Assembly (NCBI GenBank): GCA_025602915.1
Contig: JAHLJZ010000056.1
Span: 94,079-158,078, forward strand
Source of the DNA: Paraphysoderma sedebokerense
Lineage: Eukaryota; Blastocladiomycota; Physodermatomycetes; Physodermatales; Physodermataceae
DNA length: 64,000 bases
Reading direction: 5' to 3'
In this document: positions 1-11,630 of the stretch, piece by piece
Position numbering within the stretch: the first letter of the stretch is position 1
Layout: each line of letters begins with the position of its first letter
Position numbers and translations under genes: made by a program
Notes under the pieces: generated by a model
The model's database searches: none
Seen by the model: the letters and a program-made list of their open reading frames with translations, nothing else
What the model was told of the DNA's origin: nothing

Positions 1-1427
1 AATCAGTTTTTTGAAAATGGTTAGATGACACGATTCAACTTCAACTTCGCCCTTCAACAATTTATCACACGTTGGTTAATGGGCAATAACGAGATAACAC
101 GATTCCTCTCCCTTTGCATAAAACACTTCTCTACATACTCTCCACTTTGGGTCGCTTGCATATGTACTGGTCGGATATTTTTCGTTTCCGCTCGTTTCCC
201 TTGTCACTTGCAATTCCTTCGCTGACCTCTGCGCTTTCAGCTGACCAAGCAGTAGCCGCCGATTCCTAGAGCATACGTTAGCAAGAGACAAATAAGATTC
301 TTTTATGCATTTACCTCTGTCACGTGTTGCTCGCTCCACAATTCTGTCCACGTTGCTCTGTCCGCTGCCGTCGCGCTCTCAAATTCCAAAAACGGTTTAC
401 CCCGAGTGTAACTGAGATTTCTTTGGCAATCATTGACAAGCACTTTTTTCGACACTAAATCCCCCTTACCAGCATAAAACGGGGAGTTTTTCAATTTTCT
501 AATGACTCTCCACCACATGTCTATCGGGAAGACTGGACTGTCCTTAATGCGGTCTACATTTGATACAGAATAGTTGACAAGTTTATCTTCGTTACTTTTT
601 CATAGAACGGTAAGTTGACACTTGACGAGGGTTAATTTTATGACGAGAAATCTATGTTTGAGTGGCTCTCGGGTTCTCGGAATATCTAACATTTAAAATA
701 AACGATAACGAAATGATGTCTACTATAGGATTATAAATTTTATTTTATCGTTACATTACCGACACAGGAGGGATTGTATTTGGGTTAGTCCTTTTTTTTC
801 TGTCTCGACTGGTATCGTGGTGGACTATGGCTAGATGCTGGTTTTAAAGGTGCATACTCGAATTGGGTCCCAATGAGCAATGAAGGATTTGAACAGTTGA
901 AGTCAATAGGGTTGATGGTGGTAGCGTTTATTGTTATTCGTTTGGTTAGCCGAATCTGTTAGGTTTAGTTGTGACTTTTAAGTTATTTTTTGTAAAATTT
1001 GTAAAGTTCGACGTGCCGGATTTCAAACCGATACCCATGATACTTTCATCATGTTACAAAAAACAACATCTCGGTATTGTGAATTATGGTATCTGCAAAT
1101 TTGGACTCTTCTAACTGCGTAACCTTTCCCGCCAAGAAGGGTGTTTTTGTACCATGATTTTCTCAGTTCCATTTCCCTATAAAGTAAACATCTAGTATCA
1201 TATTATGTGTTGTTCAATTAGATCAGATGTCAGAGGATACGCAAGAAATTAATTCACAATATTGAGGAATTATCCAAGTTACAAAATTAAGTGGTCGCAA
1301 AATGCCACCATGCCGGGCAAGAGGCTTACCGCTGAAACACCGCACCATCCGTTGCTCCTCGACCATTTTCAACTCTTTCTGAATCCCTTTCCGTCCCAAC
1401 TCATCTTTAAATATAGACTTATTCAGA
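1..1427. other. Intergenic region, no supported gene
   Basis: Only short open frames are present, for example minus-strand frames at 303-518 and 76-351, and none carries a recognisable motif or a convincing splice chain. The 3' part (about 1200-1427) is the likely promoter and 5' UTR of the coiled-coil gene that begins at 1428. The window edge could hide the end of another gene. Confidence 0.5.
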
Positions 1428-3946
1428 ATGATGGTAAACTCTGACGCAGACTTTGAAAGTGTCAGACATGCTCTGGCCAATCTCGCAATCCCTGAATCTA
1501 AACTGGTTGAAATTGATAACTTGGACATTGAAACATTGAAGGAAAGATTACGGGATTCTTATCAAACTATTGCGGAAAAGGAAAGAGGTAATTTAATTCC
1601 TTCAATTATTTAAACCTCCATTGAAGTGTTACTGTGATACTCGAGTGCACTGTATGCATCCCCGGAATACTATTCTGACGACTATGTTTGGTTTATAAAT
1701 GCTGCACTAGATCTGCTTCTCGCTGCGGAAATTGGACAAAGTTTACTTCAATCCAATAACGAATGGAAATCTAAATACGACACACTGATTACCGAGATAC
1801 AATCAGACAAAGATCATAACCCCAAATCACCAAAGCAGGTTTCGCCGTCTAATTATGAATTGGGTCGCCTTGAATCTGAAAATTTGGAGTTACGATCAAG
1901 AGTAGAAACTTTGGAGAAGGATTATAATGAGTATAAACAAACTACGAAGAAACACATTAAAAAATTGGAAGACGATGTGACGTATCAGAAGAAACGAGCT
2001 GAAGAAAGCGAAAAAAAGTACGAAGAAGTCGTAGTAGTGAAAGACCGCCTTGTGAAAGAAAAGTTGGAACTCAAGCTTCAGCTAGCTAAAGAATCTCATA
2101 CAAATCAATCTGAAGTCTCTTTTATCTCCGATCTCGAATTCGAGTTATCCCAACTTCGCTCCCAAACGACTTCACTCACTATTAGCAACTCCAAACTTAC
2201 CAAAGAACTCTCCCATGTGTTAGAGGAAGCGAAGCTGCATCAGGATAGAGTTCAATTCCTTGAAGGACAGATTAATGAATACAGAGATTTGCAAGAATCG
2301 TACAAGTATCAGGCTAAACATATTATCGAAATGTCGGAATTAATTGAAGATCAACGGTCTCGCCTTTCCCAGTTGACCTTGCAGTTGGAACAATTAGGTG
2401 TACAACCTGCGGTAACCGGAAGCGCTCTTACCAGAAGCGGTAGTGCATCTGGCTTGGCTTTGATGTTGTCGAATCCTAAGAACCTTATTGGTGAATTGGA
2501 AGCTGCATGGGCTAGACAACACGGAAGTAAAGCCATTAGTGCTTTTAATACATTGGTTGAGGTGCGTTTTCTGGTTTTATTCAGCTTGTGTATTCGTTTG
2601 CTTTGCTTGTACCTTTCATCCTGGTAGTTGTAGTTGTTAGCTGTAGTGGTTTGTCGTGGTCGTAAATCCCGCTTGATTCGCTATTACCGGCTTTGTTTCG
2701 ACCCTTACCAACACACCCCTTTTCTCGTTTTCAGCCGTCCAGCTCTGAAGACAATCACAATGCAGCTGATGACAATGTATTTCTATCGTCGAATCGTAAA
2801 TCGACCAAGGCAGAAGCAGATACACGAACTCTAGAAGCCCACAACGACACCACATCCACTTCAGCTTCTCCTACTATACCTGTTACAAGTTTTACGAAAT
2901 CTGCTTCACTTAAACTACCCTCGGACATCGTATCCGGCTCTACCAGTTTCCAACAACTAACAAATCAATTTTCCATTTTTTTAACATCGAATTCTAATCA
3001 ATCATCACCCACTCGACACAACTTTTCTGCTACATCTGTCCACCCACACCCTGATCCACTTAACACTTCTGCGTCCACTTTGACCCTCAATCCGACGGGA
3101 TCCAACGACCCTTCCCCTACATTAACTCGCTCATCGTCGATCACAGTTTATGAAGAATCAAGTGAAACCCACCCGTTAATTGAAGCGTCTCTCATTCTTG
3201 ACAGCGGAACGTCGCCCAAATCTATCCCACCATCACCGACCATCTTACAGTATCCTTCCCAAACCAATTTATTATCTACATCAAACTCTACTATCATCGA
3301 GCCACTCTCCCATAATCAATCTGCATCCAATAAATCAACAACCAAAGACATAGCTTCGTCGCATATACGAAACCATTATTCATCATCCATTAGAACTGCA
3401 TCCTCACAGACACAGACTCTCCCGAATTCCCCTTCCGATTCCTTCGCCACATTCTCTTCATCACAAAATTCTTCAACTCCAAGTTCGTCATCGTTCACAT
3501 TCTCACTGTCTAATTTGTTGAACCCGCAATCCCTTGTCCGTACCGCAGACCCTAATTCGTCACTCAATTTATCCCCATCCATAACAACATCCGAGGATCT
3601 CATCGAAATCAGTGCCAATGCAGTCGGCGAACTATTATTTAGCGTCTTCAAATTTCTTTACACCTTTGCCTTAATCACATTTTTCATTTGTTCTCGAGCG
3701 GTAGCTGGCTCTTCTGGGAGCAATACACGTCAATATCTCAATGACACATTAATTAATGAAGGAACGGAAGGTAAAAATAGCAATGGAGGGGCTAGGCGTG
3801 TAGCGGCGAAAAATGGGGGGTCTAATTCTGAAGATTTAAGCACTAAGAAAGCGAAAGTCGGTCGTAAAAACCAAAGGAATGATTCTCGAACATCAGAAAA
3901 GCAGATTAGAAAAAGGCCTTCCAAGGACAAATTGAAGATTAATTGA
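1428..3946 (+). CDS. Coiled-coil motor-adaptor-like protein with CC1-box (HAP1_N-like) and C-terminal TM
   Basis: Three exons (1428-1587, 1711-2561, 2735-3946) give a 740-residue protein; the phases match at both joins. The first join creates the segment DLLLAAEIGQSLLQ at residues 54-67. It holds the AAxxG signature of the CC1 box, which in BICD, Spindly and TRAK/HAP1 adaptors contacts dynein light intermediate chain. A heptad-rich coiled coil follows to about residue 310. Residues 338-630 are Ser/Thr/Pro/Asn-rich and probably disordered. A hydrophobic stretch near 637-657 could be a membrane helix, followed by a Lys/Arg-rich tail. No intron with good splice sites removes the hydrophobic stretch. 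The family assignment rests on the motif and coiled-coil layout; cargo and membrane are unknown. Adaptor function is inference. Confidence 0.72.
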
Positions 3947-4414
3947 ATGTATCGATTGTGGCCATCCTTGATGCTGTTATTATTTTTATTCTCACTTTTT
4001 CGTCTTATAATATTGCTATCCCCATTGTTTGTTATGTACAATGACTTGTTTTTCCTGCTTACTTTTAATCCCGAACTTGTCTAGACTACGTGGGATACCA
4101 ACGATTTGAATATCTTTGATTGTTCCATTGGCTTGGTTTATGTTAGAGAAGGATCATGGATTTGTTGCTATGTAATTCCTGGAACGTAAGATCGAAGAAA
4201 GATTGAACTCTGTGGCAGCCAGCTTTTTTGATTAACACATTAATTATTGAATTCCCAAAATATTCTATGAGTCGCCCTCGGATTTGCATTATGGTGGAAT
4301 AGTATACCCTTGCCCAGAAAACGTATTACCGACATTCCCTGCATATCTATACATCTTTATTAAGGGGTAACAATAATTTCTTAGTTCAATACTCATGTAG
4401 TATAATACAACAGA
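3947..4414. other. Convergent intergenic region
   Basis: Lies between the 3' ends of the coiled-coil gene (+) and the first giant membrane-protein gene (-). It is AT-rich and probably carries both 3' UTRs. No gene or repeat was seen. Confidence 0.5.
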
Positions 4415-7400
4415 TTAATCCAATATATTCTTCACGGATGATGCTGAACGACCATAAGCAGATAAGGTAGAACTATGTCTATTCCTAAATAATGCTCTAA
4501 TTCGCTCTTGAAAATCATACAGCATAGCCACCAGGGCCAACAACACAAACCCAAATACAATACCCAATATTAAAAATGTGACGATAAGTCGTTGCTCAGT
4601 CGTTCTTAGAGTATCCGTTCGAAAAAGAAGGCCAAGGGTAAGCACGATTAATGACGCCGCAAGGGAGACAGCTTCTAATTTGTTCAGTATAGGATGGAGA
4701 TACGGCTGGTGAATACGGTAAACGTAAAATAGCACCAAAAGTACATATAACATTAAAGTACTCTGTACAGCGACATATCTGAACAGTGACAGAATTGAAA
4801 TTAGGTCAGTTTGATCAGGCAAAATTAGGATGAGATTTACTCCAAGTCATTCCTTACCGAGTGAAAAACATATTGATTAATACAAAAACAATTTTCTGCA
4901 TGAACTGAATGAAAACAAAATATTGGTGTTGAGGATGAAATAATCTATCCGAATGAAGGATTTGAGTGCTGAACTCTTTCATTCTCATCCACGTATAACT
5001 AGAATATTTTGTCTGCTGCGAGGTGTAATAGATCATGAAAAAATAAATCGGAATTCCTAATACATATAATCTGGTAGAATAGTTTCATTTCGGTAAGTAT
5101 TGACCAGAAGAGATAATCGACTATCTGTGGACTTACATCACGGAAACTATAGCAATCGGAAGGTCTCGATGCCACCAATCTTGATAACATATTAGACTGG
5201 GAGCCGCATCTAAGAAGCACGATGAATGAGCAATTAACCCATGAAATCGTATAACAGAAACATACCTAAGTAGTAATTTCCGTCATCTTCGTATGTGCAA
5301 TCAAATAACCTGCAAGGCTCGTGTTAATCAATTTGTCAGCTTAACGATACCAGACAAAGCAAGATTTCTTACGACAAGGAGTTTTGAGCCACCGTGATAA
5401 ATGCAATGGAGAGTAGAAGATTAAAGAATTTTACACTCGAGATAAACTGATTGTTGTTTCTTGCAACTGACTTTGTTTTTCTAAGCACGTGAGATAATTT
5501 CGAGGCTCCAGTCCATGTAAGAGCGCATAATCCGACGATGGCCACTAAAGCGAAGGGAATTAAGAGACTAATTTTCATTTTCAGCGGATAATCAACAACA
5601 TATAGATCCGAGAAACATTCTGGTCCAGAGTATTCTAAATTGAAATTCACAATCGCAACAAAATCGAGAACTGCTAAGAGTTGTTCTGGCCTAATATGTG
5701 TCGACGTTAATTTTAGATTACAAATACAACAAATGCTATTTCATACCATTCTAGTTCAAAGTTCCGAATGATCAAAATGGTTTGGACGAAATTAATCGTG
5801 AGGTTGATTATTCCGAATCTAACATGACAACACGAAAATTAATATCACAAAATTTAATACAAGAAGCGGTAGCAAGAAAACACACCCAGCCCCACTCATT
5901 TGTGCTCTTGAAAGGATGAGAAGTGCAATAGCTCCGACAAAGACGGTAAGCAAAATCAAAATGGTCGATTGTTGCGCATTTTCGTTGCACTTCAAGCATC
6001 GATTGTTCAGTTTATAGTACCCGAATTCACATTGCGCGCACCCTATCATTAAATATGTAAGAACGATGAAAATTACGCAGACGGTGAGAATTGATTCAAC
6101 TTACTTATTCCTTTGTAACCTTCTGCGCACGTCCCATTCTGCGCCCCTGGACATGCGATGTCCTGCAAACCAAATGTTAATGATCGAAGAATTCGTTAAC
6201 TAACACGAGCAATCAATAACGTACTGGAGCACAGGGTAAATAATTATCATTTGGAGAACGCCAAAAGCCCCGAGTTGCGTAAGGATCAAATCTACCGTCG
6301 ATGCTTAAATGGAAAATTCAATTTAGCGCCAACCTATGGGGTATCCACATTTTCTGGTGGCTTACCTGCAAATGGCCCCACTTGGGCAAGGGACGCAAAT
6401 ATTTCCGGAACTATTAAATATATTTAGATAGTTTGACTGTGGGCAGTCTACCGTGAACTCGACATCGCACGGTTGAGAAGAAGTGTTCGCAGGTCCACGT
6501 GCGATATAAGAAAATCGGTCGTATGGGGTCCTAAGGATCAATCAGCAAATGACAGCAAGGAAGCAATCGGGTTAATTGTTGCCGGTGCGCCGGCTTACCT
6601 GCCGCCCTGATTGCCGGATACAAGATAGAGCTTGCTGGTCTTCAATTCGGTTCCTGCCTGGAGCATCTGCCGGTCCTGGTTCACGAGCCGTCCGCGAGTG
6701 GGTGTTTGAACAATTTCGAACGTAACCCTATGATAGTAGATAATTATCTCAATCAGTTAAACCTTTTTAATATAATATCTCAGTTCGTAGCTGCCGTTGT
6801 ACCTTTCGGAGTTATTTTCACGTATAAGAGAAATGGGGAAAGTATCTGAATTTCCGAGGAGAAAGTCGGAAGTGAGGGAAAGTCGATTCTCGCAGATAAG
6901 TTTTGGATTGACTGAAATTGTCACATAAGAACGTTCAGAAGTCACTCCGGCGATATCTGAAATTAAAATTTAGCCAACATTTCCTGTGTTTCGTTTTCGC
7001 CTATGACGGAACAAGCTACCTCTACATTCATACGAGAAAGAAGACTGTCCAATATAATCTCTTGACGGCGCGAACCAAACTTGCCCGTCATCGACCCTCC
7101 CTAAAATCGGAGCCCCGCGACCTGCATCGGTGTGCTGATAGAGAGTACCACCTTCTGGAAGTTGAGTAATCACAATGAACAATGCAGATGGAACTGTATC
7201 GATATCCGTGCATACTAAGGGTAGCAATAGATCTGTATTTTCTTCCATCGCAGCAGAAATATTCTTCGATACAGGTATATCATCGACCGGCAGAATTTGC
7301 AATTCAACCACTCCAACTGTCGAAGAGGAGATCCCATCGCTCACAACAAACGTAAAATTTGCAAAAACAAAATTAGGAGGGGGTCCAGCTGCATTTTGCG

Positions 7401-10400
7401 GGGAAGTATAAACTAAATAGGGTGATGCCAGCCGATATGGCACTGTCTTGATCTCCGTGGTATCATTAGTGGAGATTTTGCCAGGGGGTAGAGTCTTGAG
7501 AGTAATGCTGCTGTTTTCTACATTGCTGTCAATATCACTGAAATTTAGCGTTATCCCCACCGATGTATCTTCGTACATCGTGATCGTTTGATTGTAGGCA
7601 ATCGGTGGGTCATTGACGGATGTCACGTTAAAAGTAATCATGCCATCAGTGGGAGCTAAGTTGAAAGAAACATGTTGAGGCGTCAGCCTAATATCTCAAT
7701 AATACGCAAATATCAACGGACCACAGGTATACTGATCACAAGCTGTTTTAAAACATGATTAGATACTGTTAGAAGCTGACCGGCAGATTGAGAAGAAAAA
7801 AAAGAGAAACGAGTAATTACCTCGAAATATCAGGTTATCTATCCCAGTAAATTCATTGTCGGGCACATATAGCAGATACCTAGAAGTTAATGCCGACTTC
7901 AAGATTGTTTCCATTATGATAGGTGACACAGTTGTCGAGATATTCGATCCCCGATCCAGCAAGCTTCCATTGGTTGGAAGTTTAACGATGTAATAAGCAA
8001 GTGGAAGGGTAGCATTATCGCCATCTGAAGCATTGAGCTGGAAGGAGACTGAACTATCTTCGTCTATAAATATTGTTTGCGAGACTACGGATGGAGGAAT
8101 ATTTGATGACCCAGTTTCAAGAGTCACTAGTTCTGATGAAAGTTGACCCGCAGCATTCGCGATGACTCGGAAATTCACTGGACGCGGAAGAGAATTCACC
8201 AAAGTACTGGCAATATGGATGTGACTTTTAGTGTTATCCAAGATACGATCAAGTAATACATTCAAGATTTACCAGTTGATGATTCCATTTTCCGGTTCGC
8301 CACTCAGGATCGATACAGATGAACATGCGGAATATATCGTCCCGTTCGGATGCCTCAATTGGATTACAATCTGGCTGGTGTTATTGCCGAGATTTCGGCC
8401 TTTAAGGATTGCAAAACTTTCATTGTTTGATAGCTTGTTCGGAAAAACAGAATCCAGAATCGGAACGTCGTAGGAGAATTTCTGCGAAGCGATGGCACTT
8501 TGATCTAGAATTGTCACATTGACATTTAACGACCCGCCAATACCTGCCGGAACTCTGCAAATAATTGTTCTAAAAGAAGTAAATTCTATAGGGCAAAGTC
8601 TCCCTCCGATCGTTACAGTATCACTATCACTCAAGTCTGTGCCGAAATTTTGACCTTGGATCGTCATGCTGATGTTCCCTCGAAGTGGACCGGTGGTGGG
8701 AGTAATGCTTGTAATGGAGGGTGCATCATATGCGTATGTGGTCGTAGGCAATCCAATGTTTCCACCAGCCATAACTCTAAGAGGCTGAGCTTTGCCCCTT
8801 CCCGCTGGGACCTGGCACGAAAAGTCCATCATCGTAATGGATAAATTTGGTACAAGTGCGATTGCCTATTGTAATCACTAAGTCCTCCGGACTTCGTTCG
8901 GCTAGGTATTCGCCTAAATTGACACCTGTTATAAAAAGTGGAGTTTCTCCGTCTATATTTGTAATAGTTTGTTATTTATTGGTAAAAGTAATAGTTCAAG
9001 TAAATGAAGCAACTCACAAGTTGGTCCTCTTAAGGGATCTTGTCTCGTGAGTCTAGGCGGTTCATACTTCAAGTTTTGGTTCACGAGCAATGGGGTTAAA
9101 GTGTAGGAGTTGAATACTAAGGTAAGTTCCAAACCTATAAATTCTGCATTTAGTCTGGCTGTAGCGAAGCTATTCTCCAATAGCAACGGAGATACTGACT
9201 GCTGCCAACATCATTGATCGGAAGAACATTTAAGTGCGTCCCATTCCATGTCGAGCTCACAATATTTGATCCCGGCGCGAAAGGCTTATGACTTTGACGA
9301 ATGTAGACAATTGGTAGATCGAGACTAGTTATACTATGGGAGAATGATACAGAGAATCGGACCCCGCTTCTTATCCGGAGCCCGGGAGAGTTGCTGGGAG
9401 AAGGCGGGGTAACAATGTTGGTAATCCGTAAATACCCAAATTGAGCGACGAATAATCGTCGATTGATGTCAGAGGGAAACCATCCTCTAGCGAGCTCACC
9501 GTCTGTTATTCCAAGGAGTGAAAATGATCCAGTATTTCCGACATTTAGAATCTTGAAGATGTAATCTTCATTAGCTGTTGAGAATCCGCCGTAGGCAAGG
9601 TATGATAAATCGGTCATGTTTAGCTGTACTGAAACAATTTCGCTGTATCCGTTACGTCTGTTATCTCGATTAAATGGCGTGTATACCAATCTCTGATCAG
9701 TAAGAAAAACAATATAAATATTAGAATTTTTTACTGCAACATCCATATGAAACTTTGAATAATTCAGAGGAATTGAAGGGACGATGGTTTTTTTCTGAAT
9801 TAGTTTGTCGTCATAAGACAGCTGGTAAATGACCAATCGTCTCTTATCAATGACAGATAAGTCTGGCTCTTGAAATAAGTAGTATGAATTATTAGTCGCG
9901 ACATCCGTTACTCCGACCGAATACTGCAGAATCTGGTTCTGCAACAGCTCACTACAAGGGTTGCGTCTATCCAGGACAAAACCATTGATAGTTGTTCGAT
10001 AATACGACACATTGTAAGCTGTTTGTACACGAAATTGACCATTTGTATATCTGATGTTGTACGCCATCTCTTGCTCCTGGTGACTGTTAAGTAAGACAGG
10101 GGTCGCATCCGCCGTGAACTCGCCGAGGAACCAGGTTGTAGCAGATGCATTAGCGATTGCTTCATCGTGTTGATAGATACCAATCATTAAGCGACCATTG
10201 CCCACTGATGCGACAATTTGACTATATATTGATTAAAACATTTAAGTCAGCAAACAATTGGAAGGCATATGTTGTGTTGCAAGTTCGGCAGACTTACGGG
10301 TTCGAGATAGTAGATCCCAGAAGGTTGCCATAATATACTTGGGTGGTGAAATTGACAGTACGAGGAGTAGCAGAAAAGGTTAAGGATGATGTGTTGTAAT

Positions 10401-10899
10401 ACTGTATTGTAAATCTTTCACCATAGAAATAAAGCACATAAATTCCCCCGATTGTAGGATTAAACGCAGCGACGGCCGTAGATAAGTTCCTGAATGTACG
10501 TTTAGTCGGTATTCGTTAATCACGAACGGAGAAGCGCATAGAAGCAGGTGTGAAGGAAGGGAAATTCGATAATTACTGCATGGGGTCATATTGGAAAAAA
10601 ACATCGGGACTCCTCAAGTCAATTCTAAATAGCGACGGGATGGTTTGAGAATACTGAAATAAACTGAGGCCAGCTGAGTTTACTGTTCCGGTTAAGATAT
10701 ACGCTAAGGTGTCATTAGGTTGAGTACTACTTAGAATTGAAGTATTCCTGTTTATGGCAACGTCCGTATTTGTGTTGAGAAACCAAGGATTGGAACATTG
10801 GTAGGTAGCAGGAAATTCCGGTGCTTGAATTTCGGCAGCGACATAGCCGACTATTAAGACCACGACGGCGACACGTAACCAATGAGTTAGAATATGCAT
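4415..10899 (-). CDS. Giant secreted/polytopic membrane protein, copy A (TIG + cadherin-like repeats + multi-TM tail)
   Basis: Twenty exons, from 5' to 3': 10577-10899, 10298-10489, 9261-10221, 9018-9198, 8273-8952, 7821-8224, 7733-7742 (a 10-nt microexon), 7020-7687, 6803-6956, 6599-6727, 6366-6530, 6225-6303, 6105-6162, 5886-6042, 5747-5818, 5373-5690, 5266-5309, 5137-5209, 4858-5070, 4415-4778. The product is about 1,747 residues. It has a signal peptide (about 1-22) and an N-terminal region of unknown fold to about 530. TIG/IPT domains lie near 540-780, with VITIGNRTC and VTIGGRLC strands and two VPAG turns. Cadherin-like (tandem-95-type) repeats carry VNDPP at about 780-1190. A Cys-rich stalk (1230-1355) contains GCAQCEFGYYK. 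Roughly nine TM helices follow to the C terminus. Probably a surface adhesin or sensor. One TIG domain needs a 1-nt correction (see findings). A TRP-like or GPCR-like role for the tail is possible but unproven. Confidence 0.75.
7423..10175. repeat. 2.75-kb identical block, copy A member
   Basis: Identical, as far as can be read, to 14615-17367 at a constant offset of 7,192 bases, introns included. Open frames in both strands of the two blocks translate identically. The flanking mismatches are at 7422/14614 and 10176/17368. It spans the coding part for the N-terminal region, the TIG domains and the first cadherin-like repeats. Confidence 0.9.
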
Positions 10900-11630
10900 A
10901 TTTGCCAGAATTCAGGAAAGCATCGTTGTGGGGTTTGCAGAATACAGGGCAATAGACAATGTGTGATGGAAGGAAATATATTCAGGGAAACTTTAACTAA
11001 CAAGGCTACAACAATTCAAGAATGACGCTTGGCTTCTCCGCTCTGCTCGTCGCTCGAGCTTCGACATTTGTTCTCCCGTTTTGAAGTTTGAGTGACTGTT
11101 TGAGTGGCATCTGTGATCTGTCCCGTCGTAAATGCTGCTCGAAAAACGCGAGAACGCGCACTGAACGCGCTGGGAGCTGCTGGGAGAAACTTGTGTTCAC
11201 AGTTCAAGTGGATCTGAGTCCGGTGAGTCGCTCATAAGTCATAGATGAACTCGAGTCTCTCGAGTCCTTTGTAAATTTTCACTACTGATAGCCTAAGTGT
11301 TCTGATTTTGCCATCGATCCAGAGTCTCAGACACTCAAGGGCTCCACTTATTAATCCTTTTCTAATTTGGGCTTCAAGATTGCTAGTGGTCTTCAATAGC
11401 ACTGGCTCAATGATTTGCACATTGCACATTTGTCTAATCCGCCTTATTGGGAGACCAGTCATTTTATGATATTTTGTATCTTGATTCTGAATCTTTGTGC
11501 ATCGCTTGACTTCAACATCATTTTTAGCCGCTGTCAAGCGAACGTCCAGGAAAACAAGATTTACAATTATTTAATGGTTTAACTTGTAGTGTATCAACCG
11601 TCGACAGATCAATAATAATGCACACTTGCC
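10900..11630. other. Intergenic region between the tandem copies
   Basis: This is the 5' flank of copy A and the 3' flank of copy B. A GC-richer patch at about 11000-11240 may be part of the promoter or leader of copy A. Open frames on the minus strand here (11006-11207, 11232-11537) show no domain and no splice continuity with either gene. Confidence 0.45.

Noticed and set aside
303-518. Minus-strand 71-codon frame near the window start
   Set aside because: No recognisable motif and no exon partners; insufficient to call a gene.
3641-3701. Hidden 61-nt intron removing the TM-like stretch of the coiled-coil protein
   Set aside because: Donor GTCTTC is poor and splicing shifts the frame to an early stop; the open frame is kept.
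9171-9196. Apparent 26-nt intron or frameshift in the N-terminal region of copy A
   Set aside because: A consensus GTGAGC donor with acceptor CAG defines a 62-nt intron (9199-9260) that restores the frame exactly.
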